Assembly (NCBI GenBank): GCA_015178975.1
Contig: WHVD01000046.1
Coordinates: 372,001 to 436,000 of the forward strand
Source: Hysterangium stoloniferum
Taxonomy: Eukaryota; Basidiomycota; Agaricomycetes; Hysterangiales; Hysterangiaceae
DNA length: 64,000 nt
Direction of reading: 5' to 3'
The position numbers and the translations under genes are program-made. The notes beneath the pieces were generated by a model. That model did not search any database. It saw only the letters and a list, made by a program, of their open reading frames with translations, and had not been told where the DNA came from. Every line of letters starts with the position of its first letter. Position 1 is the first letter of the stretch. This document shows positions 10,293 through 21,200 of this stretch, piece after piece.

Positions 10293-12437
10293 TGTCGGTA
10301 TGTGATTTCGTAGTATGATAGCTGAGGCGTGCGCTGCGTTCTGACAGAATCAATTTACTAGCATCAAACGCGTAAAAGACTGGTGGGTAGTCAAGGTTGA
10401 TATCAGCGACAAAAACGGTAGTTATGACGTTTAAATCCACAGCTGAGAATATGTATTATTTCCAGCTATTCGATGCGCTTAGTACACGGGTTCTTGGAGC
10501 CAGGGTGTTCAACAGTTCCATCCTTCAATGCATTTAGACATGTTGTCAACTTGATTATGATATCAGTGCCTAACCTGCGAACTTTACATATTTCAACACC
10601 AACAGTGCTGCCTAGATTATAAATAGCCGCTTTTCGGTCGCTGTCTTTAGGGTTCCATCAAAATATATTCAATTTTTTTCACTATCTTTTGTGCTTGATT
10701 TCAGAAACTCCTTCCTAAAAAGGAACATTTCATATTTTTGTGGCTTTTGTGACCATATTTTCTTCTTAACGACTAATTTGGCCCTACAGTGTAATGTATT
10801 GGGCACTACATCAACAGAACTGCTGAGCTCATGAGGTAGCGCCATCATTATCGGTAAGTCTTATTATATTAGATGTCGTCATTATTACATCGGTATATGG
10901 CATTCCAGCTTCGTCTATGTGTACTGCTCAGAGCAAAGAGCTGTATGGTTGGGTAGGAAGGGAGCATAGCTCTCCGTGTATGCGTGGGAAGCCTCGCCGC
11001 TCGGGAGGGCGGGTCCTCTCTCGCAGTACAACTCTCGCTCTTACTTATCGATAGATTAAACATCCAACAAATAATTATTGATTAATTGATTAACCCAGAA
11101 TCCTCAATACGAGGGAAGGGTGGGTGGGTGAAATAAAACAGAAAGAATTAAGGAACGATAATTTGTGAAATGATGCGAATTCTCAGATACTGTACTGACA
11201 GAGGTGTCGTAGGAAACAAAAGGCGTGCGACTCCTTCATACGCTCGGCTGGACATTGAGTGCCGAACTACTCCGCACGCAGGGATCGTGCGGCACTCGAT
11301 ACTACGAAAACATTCCCAGCTCTCATAGTCTAGCCCCACCGCTCATACCGTTTTACAAGAGGTAGGCATGTGGCCAAATTATATTTAATCTGAAATTATT
11401 GGTTGGCCGGGTTACATATCGCAGTGACTCATACCATATCGTGGTCGCTGTTATCTCGTAAGTAATACAGCGCCGTATGAATTATTGATCGGAAGCTGTT
11501 ATTTCACAGAAACTTGCCCCCCATGCTCTCCTGAATCCGGCCTAATAAATGATTAAACTTACTCATTTTTTGGCCGGTCGGGACCAACTAAATTAAAACG
11601 CATTATATATATACATATCCACCATTCTCTCGAACTCACATTAGGATGGCTTTGACATAAAGGATCAATGAGACTTTCCAAGATCTATGACTGCATAAGA
11701 ATAAAGTAGCAGGTATTATATTTTCTCGCTATTGATGTTTATTTTAGGCGTTATGATGTGCCTAGTCCAACGTTAAGACTTTGGGAATCTCAAACCGAAT
11801 GGTGCGCTCATCATCTTGGTTTATACACCTTGTTGATGTCTTCTAATAATAATAGTCTTTACCAATTCTGACTCTATGCGGTATTCCTAAGGCTGCAGAC
11901 TAGTACCTAAGCCATTGACAATGCCCGATGACTCGGCAGACCGCTCTGTTGGGTCCATTGCTTGGCCAAACGTTAGGAATATTACAAACACCTACATAGA
12001 GATGCTTCTAATGTTTCTAAATTTCGCTTAGTATCACGTCCGGCTGCTGATTGTAATCTTCTTGTGTGGCCCGGAACAGTGACTCCTTCCTGCGCCGCAG
12101 ATTCGATCTCACCTTGTGCGCACCTTACGAGAATCGGAAGTTGCTAAAGAGGTAAATTACATCTAGGGTAAGGCTTAGACATCCTCCATATATGATATAC
12201 CTTATAAATGGTGTATAAGGGGTATATAATATTCGGTTTCGCATGCATAATCGGTAGATTACTTCAAGTTGCTACTCGAACTACTCCGTTGGTGCGGAGG
12301 TAACATAGAGGGAGATTGTCAGTGTATCAGCACTTGTATCCTTGGACTGGTCCGACTTTCCCATAATCCTAACACCGCAGCTGTGATTGATCCGAATTCG
12401 AATCACTGCTTCCGAGCCTGATCCCAATTATTTGGCT
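10293..12437. other. Long gene-poor tract upstream of the TatD gene
   Basis: Both strands hold only short frames without motifs. No tRNA, LTR end or inverted repeat could be supported. It is moderately AT-rich. Confidence 0.5.
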
Positions 12438-12445
12438 TATATAAG
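12438..12445 (+). promoter_or_regulatory. TATA-like box of the TatD gene
   Basis: TATATAAG lies about 86 bp before the start codon at 12531, followed by a CT-rich leader (CTCCTCCTTTTATCTTTC). This is a usual layout for a basidiomycete core promoter. Confidence 0.5.
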
Positions 12446-12530
12446 CTATAACCTTTTTAGTCAACCTTACAACCTTCGACTCCTCCTTTTATCTTTCACG
12501 GCTTTCATCATTACTTGTTTGATTCTTTGA

Positions 12531-14100
12531 ATGCCAATTGTCATAGCTCCAAATCCAGCTGCCGCGGAAGCAGCGGCAAAATTGAGGTTCATTGGTATGA
12601 TCTATACTGATTGTCTCATGTTCCGATTATTTCAGCTATTCGTGACTAGATATTGCTGGTAAGTGATTCCCTGCATTTGGCGCTCATGGTAATCGTCTTG
12701 ATCTGTCAGAATTTATTTTATAGTCAATCTCACCGATCCAATTTTCCGGGGTATTTACCGCGGTAATCGCAAGCACGACGGTTTGAAAAATGCGTAAATA
12801 TAACTGGACAACTAGCGAATTAATAATAATAATTTTCAGATGACTTAGCTGAGGTCATGAAACGCTCTGAGGCCGCAGGAGTGAAGAGCATGATTATTAC
12901 CGGCGGAAGTCTCCACGAATCGAGTGAAGCACTCAGACTCGCTAAACAACTAAGTAAATACATCCGCTCTTATTATACTCATATGAGAAATTAACTCATG
13001 CCTTTAATCATCAAAGAGGTATACGCTACTGTTGGATGCCACCCAACTAGATCATCCGATTTTGAAAAATTCCGCGCTGGGCCCGATGCCTATCTCACTG
13101 CCCTCGACCAACTCATTTCTCAAAACCACAAGGGCGTTGGTCGGGTAGTTGCCGTTGGGGAGTGTGGTCTCGGCATGTCGACGTCTATTCAATCATTGAT
13201 ATGTTTGAGCTAACCGTGAAGTTTCAAGATTACGACCGAACACATTTTGCGCCACCTGAAACTCAACAGAAGTATTTTCGTGCGTACTTCATGGCCATTT
13301 CTCAAACGGTTTGATTGAATATTGTGAACTGCAGGAGTGCAATTGTCTCTAGCCAAGAAATATCGCCTCCCATTATTTCTGCATTCTCGAGCAGCTCACG
13401 ATGATTTCGTCAAGATTCTTAAAGAAGAGGGATTCGGTGACGACGGTGGCCGGAAAGTAGGTGCAAATGGAGGTGTTGTTCACTCATTTACAGGCTCGGT
13501 CTCTGAACTTGAGGAAGTGGTAAGTCGCCACTCTGACAGTATTAACACCCACGATTTTTTACCGTCGACTTTCTCTGAATGTTAGATGGCGATGGGCTTT
13601 CATGTATCGTGAGGAAATTCTTTTTCAAAAACAAAGACTAAGGTTCTAATAAGGCTTGCATTACTACCTGCAGAGTGAATGGTTGCTCAATGAAAACGAA
13701 GGAAAATCTTGACGTCGTCAAAGCAATTCATCCAGACAGATTGATGCTAGAAACCGGCAAGTGACATCCCCCGTTTCATAGGTACATAAATTCACATCAT
13801 CGAGGAATAGATGCACCATGGTGCACACTCACTTCAACTCACGCCTACAAAGCACATCTGGCATCATTACCTCCGGCGTTGAACACGCTATTCTTCCCGC
13901 CTGCGAAACGTCCAGAACAGTTCGTACTTGGACAAGCTGTGAAGGGGCGCAATGAGCCCTGTGCAATTGGGGGAGTTGCTTGGGTCGTCCATGAACTACA
14001 CAGTGTGCCCTTCGAAAAGGTGGCAGAGAAAACGTGGAAAACGACTGTGGCATTATTTGGATTGGAGGAGTTGAATGAAGATACGAAGGCGGAGTCGTAG
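12531..14100 (+). CDS. TatD-type metal-dependent DNase (TATDN1/YBL055C-like), 343 aa
   Basis: Exons are 12531-12594, 12650-12658, 12724-12780, 12840-12953, 13017-13172, 13229-13279, 13335-13519, 13586-13608, 13674-13756 and 13811-14100. The total of 1032 nt is in frame throughout. Family signatures occur in the right order: [30 protein letters not shown]-like ([11 protein letters not shown]), [39 protein letters not shown] and MLETDAPWC. These include the Glu, His and Asp metal ligands expected of TatD hydrolases, which act as 3'-5' exonucleases/endonucleases in DNA repair and apoptosis-like DNA breakdown. Length is normal for the family. Oddities are a 9-nt second exon and two introns with GC donors (GCATGT at 13173 and GCAAGT at 13757). 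The gene looks intact. Confidence 0.93.
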
Positions 14101-14988
14101 AGATTGTGCAGCCTTCCGTAAATCTTACATATCATAGACAGGAAATGATCCCCCATACGAGATACAAGTCAATTCGATATGAAATGATAGACAGATAGTT
14201 TTGATATAAGGATGATTGCCAGGCCAGCCCCAGCAAATAGCCAGACTCCGGGGTATTGCGATCCAGGCATCTTCCGCGCGTTGTAGTCCCTCCAGTATTT
14301 CATACTCTTTCTTCGTATCGCCATCTAACCGAGCCGCTTTCTCTTCAAGACCTGTAGGCTGCTCTTGAAGAAAGAATTGATGCTACAGCCGTAACCAAAC
14401 CTCACGATCGTGCACTTTTTCTGGCGGAATTGTAGTCCAGTCTGTCACATCTTCTTCAGGTATTTCTATCTCTTATAACGGTGAAGGAAAAAACAAGTTG
14501 AGCCTTGTGGAGCCAAATAAAAGTTGGTAATGAGTGGATCTAAGAAGTTGTGATGTAGGAGTGTCGTTGGTTCTTAGTGTGATATCGTGGAGCAACAAGA
14601 GGACACATCGTGATCCCAGCGTCAGCATTAAAGAACTTTCACCAGGGACTTCTCCTACGATCGAGTGACTGGCATTCAAATACACCAGTATCAGTGTACC
14701 AAATTTTTGCGGATTTAGTGTGTTGTTGGTATTCACGAGTTCGATGGGCATCGCGAAAAGTCCTAGACAGCCGATAACGGGAAGCTCTGGCTCCGGGACT
14801 TTCTCCCACAGGTTATACCTACAGCGCGGATCCTGTCGTGCGGTTATGATGTTTATACAGAGTTTTTCTTCTGAATAGACTTTGCAAGGGCATGCGCAGG
14901 ATTTCTTCCACACCTTTCGATGTTCAGCGGGGCAAGCGGCACTCAGGTTCACTGACTGAAAAACACCGGTACTGGTCTTGCCTTGCAT
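14101..14988 (-). other. Coding-like minus-strand region, gene not resolved
   Basis: It lies tail to tail with the TatD gene. An open frame of 171 codons (14988-14473) starts MQGKTSTGVFQS and has a Cys-rich stretch (CPAEHRKVWKKSCACPC) and GEVPGESSLMLTLGS. After a stop, the same frame continues IEIPEEDVTDWTTIPPEKVH. A further open piece follows (LEEKAARLDGDTKKEYEIL, then LQRAEDAWIAIP). The acidic, charged wording of the last pieces looks like real protein. I could not find a splice model and do not recognise the family. It may be a broken gene. Confidence 0.35.
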
Positions 14989-15680
14989 TACTAATAATTT
15001 TTATTTATTTAAGAATGCCCAATAATCTTCATTGTGCACAGCTCAGGGATAGTAAACACGTACAATAGATCGTCTACCGACACATACTTAGGCCTCGAGT
15101 AAACGGCCCTCGCCAGAGGAACTCTCCCCTTCTGTCTCTAATAAGGAGTATAATTCTCCATCCAATCTCCTTCATATCCCTGTCGTCAAATATTCAAGTC
15201 GGGTACCAAAGCACAAGCTTCAAGGACATATCTATATCGGCTTCCTCAAAGGGTACGGCGCGGAGAAGTGGTAGGAGCCCATCACGTAGCACCGAGTTAG
15301 TCGGCACTTGAGCAGTTGGCGATGGACTCAACACAGGTGGGAGTTCAACGGCGTGAAAGAAAGTCCAGCGGACATACGTGGTACAGCTATAAGGAATATA
15401 GGTCGAAGAGAAGGGGCATCATATTGGACATCGACTGATAATGTTCGCATAAAGGAATTGCAAAGTGGACTATGCTGGGAGTATTCATAGCACTGTATGC
15501 AATATGATATGACCATAATAGCGACAACCGCTGTTGATGCAATAAGGGACACATGAACATATCAGAGTGAAGATGTACTTGATCTCAAATGGGCGTATGG
15601 CAGCTCAGCAAGAGACGTTAGCCCAAAGCACCCGAGCTTGCATATCGAACCTCGTTACTGTGGAGGGCCTCTGAATGCAA
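14989..15680. other. Intergenic, nothing recognised
   Basis: Short frames on both strands have no motif. No repeat boundaries can be seen before the minisatellite. Confidence 0.45.
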
Positions 15681-15891
15681 GAGAATGGCAGGAATGGTGA
15701 CAGAGAATGGCAGGAATGGTGACAGAGAATGGCAGGAATGGTGACAGAGAATGGCAGGAATGGTGACAGAGAATGGCAGGAATGGTGACAGAGAATGGCA
15801 GGAATGGTGACAGAGAATGGCAGGAATGGTGACAGAGAATGGCAGGAATGGTGACAGAGAATGGCAGGAATGGTGACAGGGAATGGCTTGG
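15681..15891. repeat. Minisatellite, 22-bp unit, about 9.5 copies
   Basis: The unit begins GAGAATGGCAGGAATGG and ends TGACA. The copies are almost perfect, with a change only in the last one. The period of 22 is not a multiple of three, so the open frames seen through it (repeating HSLSPFLPFSVTIPAILC on the minus strand) are a by-product of the repeat. It sits about 45 bp before arm 2 of the inverted duplication. Confidence 0.95.
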
Positions 15892-15936
15892 CTTGTGTCT
15901 TACCCGTCGCGCCATATACACCGCGAAAGCGGCCAA

Positions 15937-16815
15937 TGGGATGGTCGGCGAGTATAATGGCCAAGCCTATCTACGATCCAAGGATCCCGCGTCATGACGG
16001 ACTGTGCATCAGTGGTTTCACACACATCATTATCCTTGTCGTGGTGCGGCGAGTTGTCGGGAGTCGAGATCAGAAAGAACTTCTATATCTACAAGGGAAG
16101 CCTGCCGTCACCAAATTGACATTAAAAAGAATTGAATCAAACAGGGAGGTCGTGTGGCCCGTTGCGCCAGCCCACGTAAACAGCTTCATATTTAACTGTA
16201 AAAAAAATTTTGTAAAATCGATGTGAGTGACAAACGGGAAACGGTGGAAGGTGACGACAAGGAGGTCGCGTCCCAAGCATCTGGGTTACCTGTGCCATCA
16301 CGATCCAATATAAGGGAGGGGCATGATTTAGGTATGGAGTAAGAAGTAAGAGGGACCGGACGGAAGTATGACACGAAGAATCCCAGTTGTGAGGTAAATG
16401 TAGAATCGATCGTGAATTTCTCCCAACCGACCCCATTTCTGAGGCGCGAAGCTGCTTCAGCATGATCTAGTGGATCCAGTGATGGTCAACATCTCGGCCA
16501 GAACAAATAATGACGACATCCGAGGACTACGCGAATAGTGGAGTTGGGAATAACTTGGAGGGAAGGGAAGAAGTTTGGCTAGCTGATGGCCCTTTAACAG
16601 TGTTCATATTAGACAACAGATCGAGGCGATTAAGGGAGGTCACTGACTTTAACATGGCCATCCACACTAATACTGATCTCGACAAGGCTCATGTCATTAT
16701 GCCGATGAGTCCGATACGTGGCAGCAAGACCATTGTCAGCAAATAGCACTCGGTGTTCACATTAAATTGCATGCATTCTTGCGTAAAGTAAGTCAAGGAA
16801 GGAAAGACGGTATTA
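15937..16815 (+). repeat. Arm 2 of the dispersed inverted duplication
   Basis: This is the partner of 8375-9306 in reverse orientation. The outer boundary near 15937 (GGGATGGTCGGCGA) matches the end of arm 1 near 9305. The best-conserved part covers about 15940-16540. The far part, including LNCMHSCVK versus LNRHACLRK near 16770, shows that similarity continues weakly to about 16815. No intact gene can be read. Confidence 0.7.
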
Positions 16816-17591
16816 TACCTTCACATGGTTTAAGAGACACAAGATGGACACATCGTGGGAATACGTTCATGCGTCGTTGACTTTTGAAATTTGAAGGACT
16901 CATACGGACCATATCATCACAAACAAATGAAAATACAAATTAATGTCCGAATATCTGTGACTTGAGCTCCATATTAATGGTTCGTGTTGCTGTACTCAGA
17001 CGCCAGCCGCGATTAATGTTTACCCAAGGTTACCAGAAATGAAATGTACGTAATTGTGGAACAGTTATGAACTAGCTTCAGTATTGTTGCGTCTGCTTGA
17101 ATAAATTCTGCGCGTTTCAGGAATTATTAATTATGTATTAAAACTTGTAAACCAAGCAGCTGTTTCCCGAAAGTAGCTACGCATTAGCCCACGCACCTAT
17201 ACCAGCGAGCCATGTTTGATATGATTATCATTCGCTGCATATAAACAATTAAAAATACCATTGTCCTACTAAGCCAGGTCATACTGGGGCTGAACGATCT
17301 CCGCTTCCACCGGGAAAAGAAACTCGGCAAACCAATATGACCGTAAGTAGTCTTGATATCCAGTTTATCCGCTAAGAGTGATTCTGGTGGATAGGGGGAT
17401 GTATTATAAGTCATTAGCCATCGAGCGTCAGATGTGTTCCCCTTGCGTGCTGTTGAGTAGTCATCGCATCCCGGTTTGCATTTGAAAGAAATAAGTCAGT
17501 TAGCAGCCTCATTTTTTACTTACATTTTTTTTGCATATTTGTATATTCTTACAGTCATTCTACCATAACATTTGATGTTTCGTCCAGTCGC
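16816..17591. other. Intergenic, nothing recognised
   Basis: AT-rich; short frames without motifs. Nothing can be supported. Confidence 0.45.
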
Positions 17592-17882
17592 TTGATCGAA
17601 CCTGTCTTGGCCCGAGTATTACCCTCACATCTTCAAAAGTACTGGGCATTCAGTTCAGTCTGCCCTTATGAGATATATTTAGAGTTCTCTGGGCGGTATC
17701 GACAACATATCGGTATGCCAGATACTTCCTCTCACGAACGATTATACAGACAGCTTCGCCAGCTTGGAACTAATTCACTAGATATGTTACAACTTCGTCT
17801 ATTTTTCCTTGATTTCTATTCGAAGTTTGTGTTTCGTCCTTCTGTTAAGTTCTCGGTGCGGACTAGACTTAACAATGAGTGA
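17592..17882 (+). CDS. Hypothetical ORF, 96 codons, doubtful
   Basis: The frame has a protein-like composition (HERLYRQLRQLGTNSLDML then FFLDFYSKFVF). No signature is recognisable, and no splice partners were found on either side. It could be a remnant exon. A chance frame is about equally likely. Confidence 0.2.
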   Translation: MIEPVLARVLPSHLQKYWAFSSVCPYEIYLEFSGRYRQHIGMPDTSSHERLYRQLRQLGTNSLDMLQLRLFFLDFYSKFVFRPSVKFSVRTRLNNE

Positions 17883-18161
17883 TATTCGCGTTTGTCGAAG
17901 CTCTGTCAAACACGTAAGGAAAACTAGCTACAGCGACTGACTAATATATAATGAACCAGCTGATTAAGCTTTTAGTAGCTTCTAGCGCTTGCAATACTTT
18001 AACACTTTCTTCCCGTCCTAGGTTAATTTTGCTGTCATTTGTCCGGGATCCCAATTTCCACCATCATGCGACTGTCCGTATTGGCGACACATTGAAAACT
18101 TAGAAAACTTCCATAAAGAGCTACGTCATCGTTACAGGTGATTTTTTTTTCTTTTGATGCC
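17883..18161. other. Upstream region of the NLR-like gene
   Basis: Nothing besides the presumed promoter of the next gene can be supported. Confidence 0.4.
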
Positions 18162-18168
18162 TATAAAA
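18162..18168 (+). promoter_or_regulatory. TATA-like box of the NLR-like gene
   Basis: TATAAAA lies about 119 bp upstream of the start codon at 18287, in a normal position for a core promoter with a leader of about 90 nt. Confidence 0.45.
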
Positions 18169-18286
18169 TCAGCATCTTTATCATACCGAATTATTATTGT
18201 GTGACAACAAGTCTGTGTGACAGATTGTTAGCCGCCATCGATCAACGCTCTTGCAACCACGGCGTACTCTTTGATACTCGTTAAAC

Positions 18287-21200
18287 ATGTCTACCATCCT
18301 CTCACCTTCCACAAATATCATACCCCCTGATGGATCCAACTTCGGGGTGAAAGTGCTCGTATCTGGGGGGGACTCTCCTACCGTCGAGTAAGTCGGTTGA
18401 TTAAAAACTAACGAGGGAATCCTCACATGTTCCATGTTCTACTTCTAGCATTGTTACCATTCACGGCCTGGACGGGCATCGTGAGGCGTCCTTCACGGCC
18501 CCTAACAGTATTCTCTGGCTTCGTGATCTATTACCGGATACCCTTCCCAATGCGAGGATTCTGACCTACGGCTATGATGCACGCACTCGTGGCGTGAATC
18601 GTTCCAACCAAGCTCTCTATGACTTATCCATTGACTTCATCGCTAAATTGTCTAGTTTCAGAGTGTATACAAATACAGATGTATGTTATTGGCCTTGAGC
18701 AAATGAAGGGGTCTCGATGATCGATTTTTTTTAGGCGAGGCCACTGATCTTCATCGCCCATAGTTTCGGGGGCATAATGCTGAAAAAAGTATGTCAAAGT
18801 CTTCGATAACCTACTCCCCGAAACCTTATTCTCGGATTTTTAAGGCTCTTATACATGCAAATGCGACCCATATTAAACACCTACCTGCGCACAAAGCTGT
18901 TGAAGTGTCCACCTATGGTATCATTTACTTGGGGACGCCTCACCAAGGGATTGATCTTACCGACTGGACGCGATCACTTATGAGATACTTTTCAATCACT
19001 TCTCAGGCCGATGGCCCAATTATGAAACACTTGGGGTTGCATTCTGAAACGTTACAACAACTGATGGCTGAATACACTGCCATCAGTGGCAGATTTCAAA
19101 CCGTCTTTTGCTATGAGACTTATGATACTCTGGGACCGGGTGCAACAGGTGTAAGTAGTTTTCTAAATTTCCTAGAGTCCTTTTAATATTTTTAATCAAA
19201 TCATTCAAGCATGTCCCTGTCATCTCTGCTGTTGTCCAGGGGTCTGTTAATACTGAGGTCATTGCAATCCACAAGGATCACCTGGGACTGGCCCATTTTT
19301 CCTCAGTATTTGACAATGAATATAGTATTCTTACTCAGCACCTTCTACTAATGGCCAGGCAGGCACCATCTGTTATTCTCAGATATTGGGAAAAACACAG
19401 TCTGGTGTTGTGCAAAGGCTATCAGTGGTCCAACAACCCTGGTATGATGCTTCATATCTCAGCAAGTTTGATGTATTAAATAAATCTTCAGAGACCAAGG
19501 AACTCCGTCTAGAGATTTATAAATGGTTATCTGCCCCAGATCCATCAAGTCATTTAAATGCTGCGAAAGACCAGTGCATGTCAAATACAGGGACTTGGTT
19601 TATCAATGGTGCACAGTTCACAAAATGGAAGGAAGGTATTAACCAATGTCTCTGGATCTATGGTTCTCGTATGTTTAATTACTTTTGTGGGTTGCTCCTA
19701 CTTTAATATTCAATTCTAGTAGGATCTGGTAAGACAATTTTATGGTGATTTTATATCTTTATCCCCCAAAGAAACACATTAGCTGAAAATTGGCCCTTAA
19801 CTGTAGTTCATCAATCATTGGCAACATTCAAAACCTCTGTGATAATCATCCATTACAAGCTGTAGTCTACTTTTTTTTTGATTCTAGGGACTCACAACAG
19901 GCCTTTCAATCACATCACAACTTAGTCAAATCTCTCATAAAGCAACTGATCTCAGTCTGCTTTGATCTTCCAAACTGTGTAGTTCAGATCTATAAAAATG
20001 GCATCCAACAACCATCTCTCATGGATCTTGAAAAGACACTTTGTAATTTGCTTGCCCTGTTCAATCAGGTTTATATAATTTTGGATGCACTTGATGAATG
20101 CTCAGGATATCTGAGAGTACTCAAATGGCTGAAAGAGTTACTTGTTCAAAGTGGCTTGAAACTGCATATTCTAGTGACAACTCGGCCTCAAGAGTCTATT
20201 CGAAGGGAGTTAGATATTATGGGTTCAGAGTATTTGTCACTGCATGAGCAGGATGCCAATGATGATATTGCTTTCTATATTCAGACTACATTAAAGACAC
20301 AAACTTCATTTTCATCAATGGATCAAAGTCTTCATCAGAATATTTTTAGAACACTCAATGATTTGGCAGAAGGCATGTAAGTGATATATTTATTTTAATT
20401 TTCTGTAATATTCTAATATTGACATTCAAACTTTGTTTCAGGTTCAGATGGGTAGCCTTGCAACTTGAGGAGCTCTCTACCTGCTATAGTGATGGGGACC
20501 TAGAAGGCCAGCTGGGAAGACTGCCTGCCACTCTAGATGAAACATATAGTAGGATAATACAGAAGATTCCCAAGAGACTGCAAGAAGATGCCTTAAAATT
20601 TTTAGAGTGGCTGGCCTTTTCTTTTGAGCCCTTGACAAGCAGAGAGTTGGTACAAATAATAGGAATAAATATGGATTATAAGATTGGTGGCACAACTTCT
20701 CCCTTTAATTCCCGAAATGTATATCGTGATCCAAATGACATTCTCAGTGTCTGCAGTGGTCTTGTTCTTCAGTCAGGAGGTGGGTATTATAATATGTGTA
20801 ATGATTAGAAGAATGTGATATAAATTAACCCTTAGATAAAATCAAATTAGCACATTTTTCAGTGAAGGAGTATCTAATGGATAGTTCCATTATAGGAAGA
20901 TCTTCAAGTATTCACCTTGAAGTGCAATTATCACATAGTCACATAGCTAAGATGTGTTTAATCTATTTGCTGCAGTTTCAGGACCTTTTGACTCCATCTA
21001 CCAGGAAGGAACAAAATATTGAAGAGGATCATCACTTGACAAGATACAGTGGCACTTGGTGGATTGCACATGCAAAAGCTGGTGGAAGTGATTCATTGAA
21101 AAATCATCATACTTTGTTAATGAAGGTTTTTGAAGAGAGAAGCCAGCAATTTGAACTTTGGAGGAAAATTTGGATAGATAGTGAGCGGAAGACAGGAAGA

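Noticed and set aside
12060-12130. B-box-like motif (GATTCGATC) suggesting a tRNA
   Set aside because: No matching stems around it and no A box at the proper distance.
15681-15891. CRISPR array
   Set aside because: There are no unique spacers; units are directly tandem, and the genome is eukaryotic. The same holds for 30197-30412.
15605-15964. Two open frames of 93-119 codons with repeating Pro/Ser/Cys wording
   Set aside because: They are read through the 22-bp minisatellite, whose period makes all three frames cycle; no gene evidence.
8375-16815. A single 8.4-kb DNA transposon with long terminal inverted repeats
   Set aside because: The interior holds an intact host TatD gene and a relic but no transposase, and no target duplication was seen at the outer ends. 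Kept as an inverted duplication.
19310-19430. An intron (GTATTC donor, TATCAG acceptor) to explain the frame break in the NLR-like gene
   Set aside because: It would restore the frame but remove the hydrolase C-terminal stretch (LLLMARQAPSVI, RYWEK) that fits the family, so a one-base break is the simpler reading.
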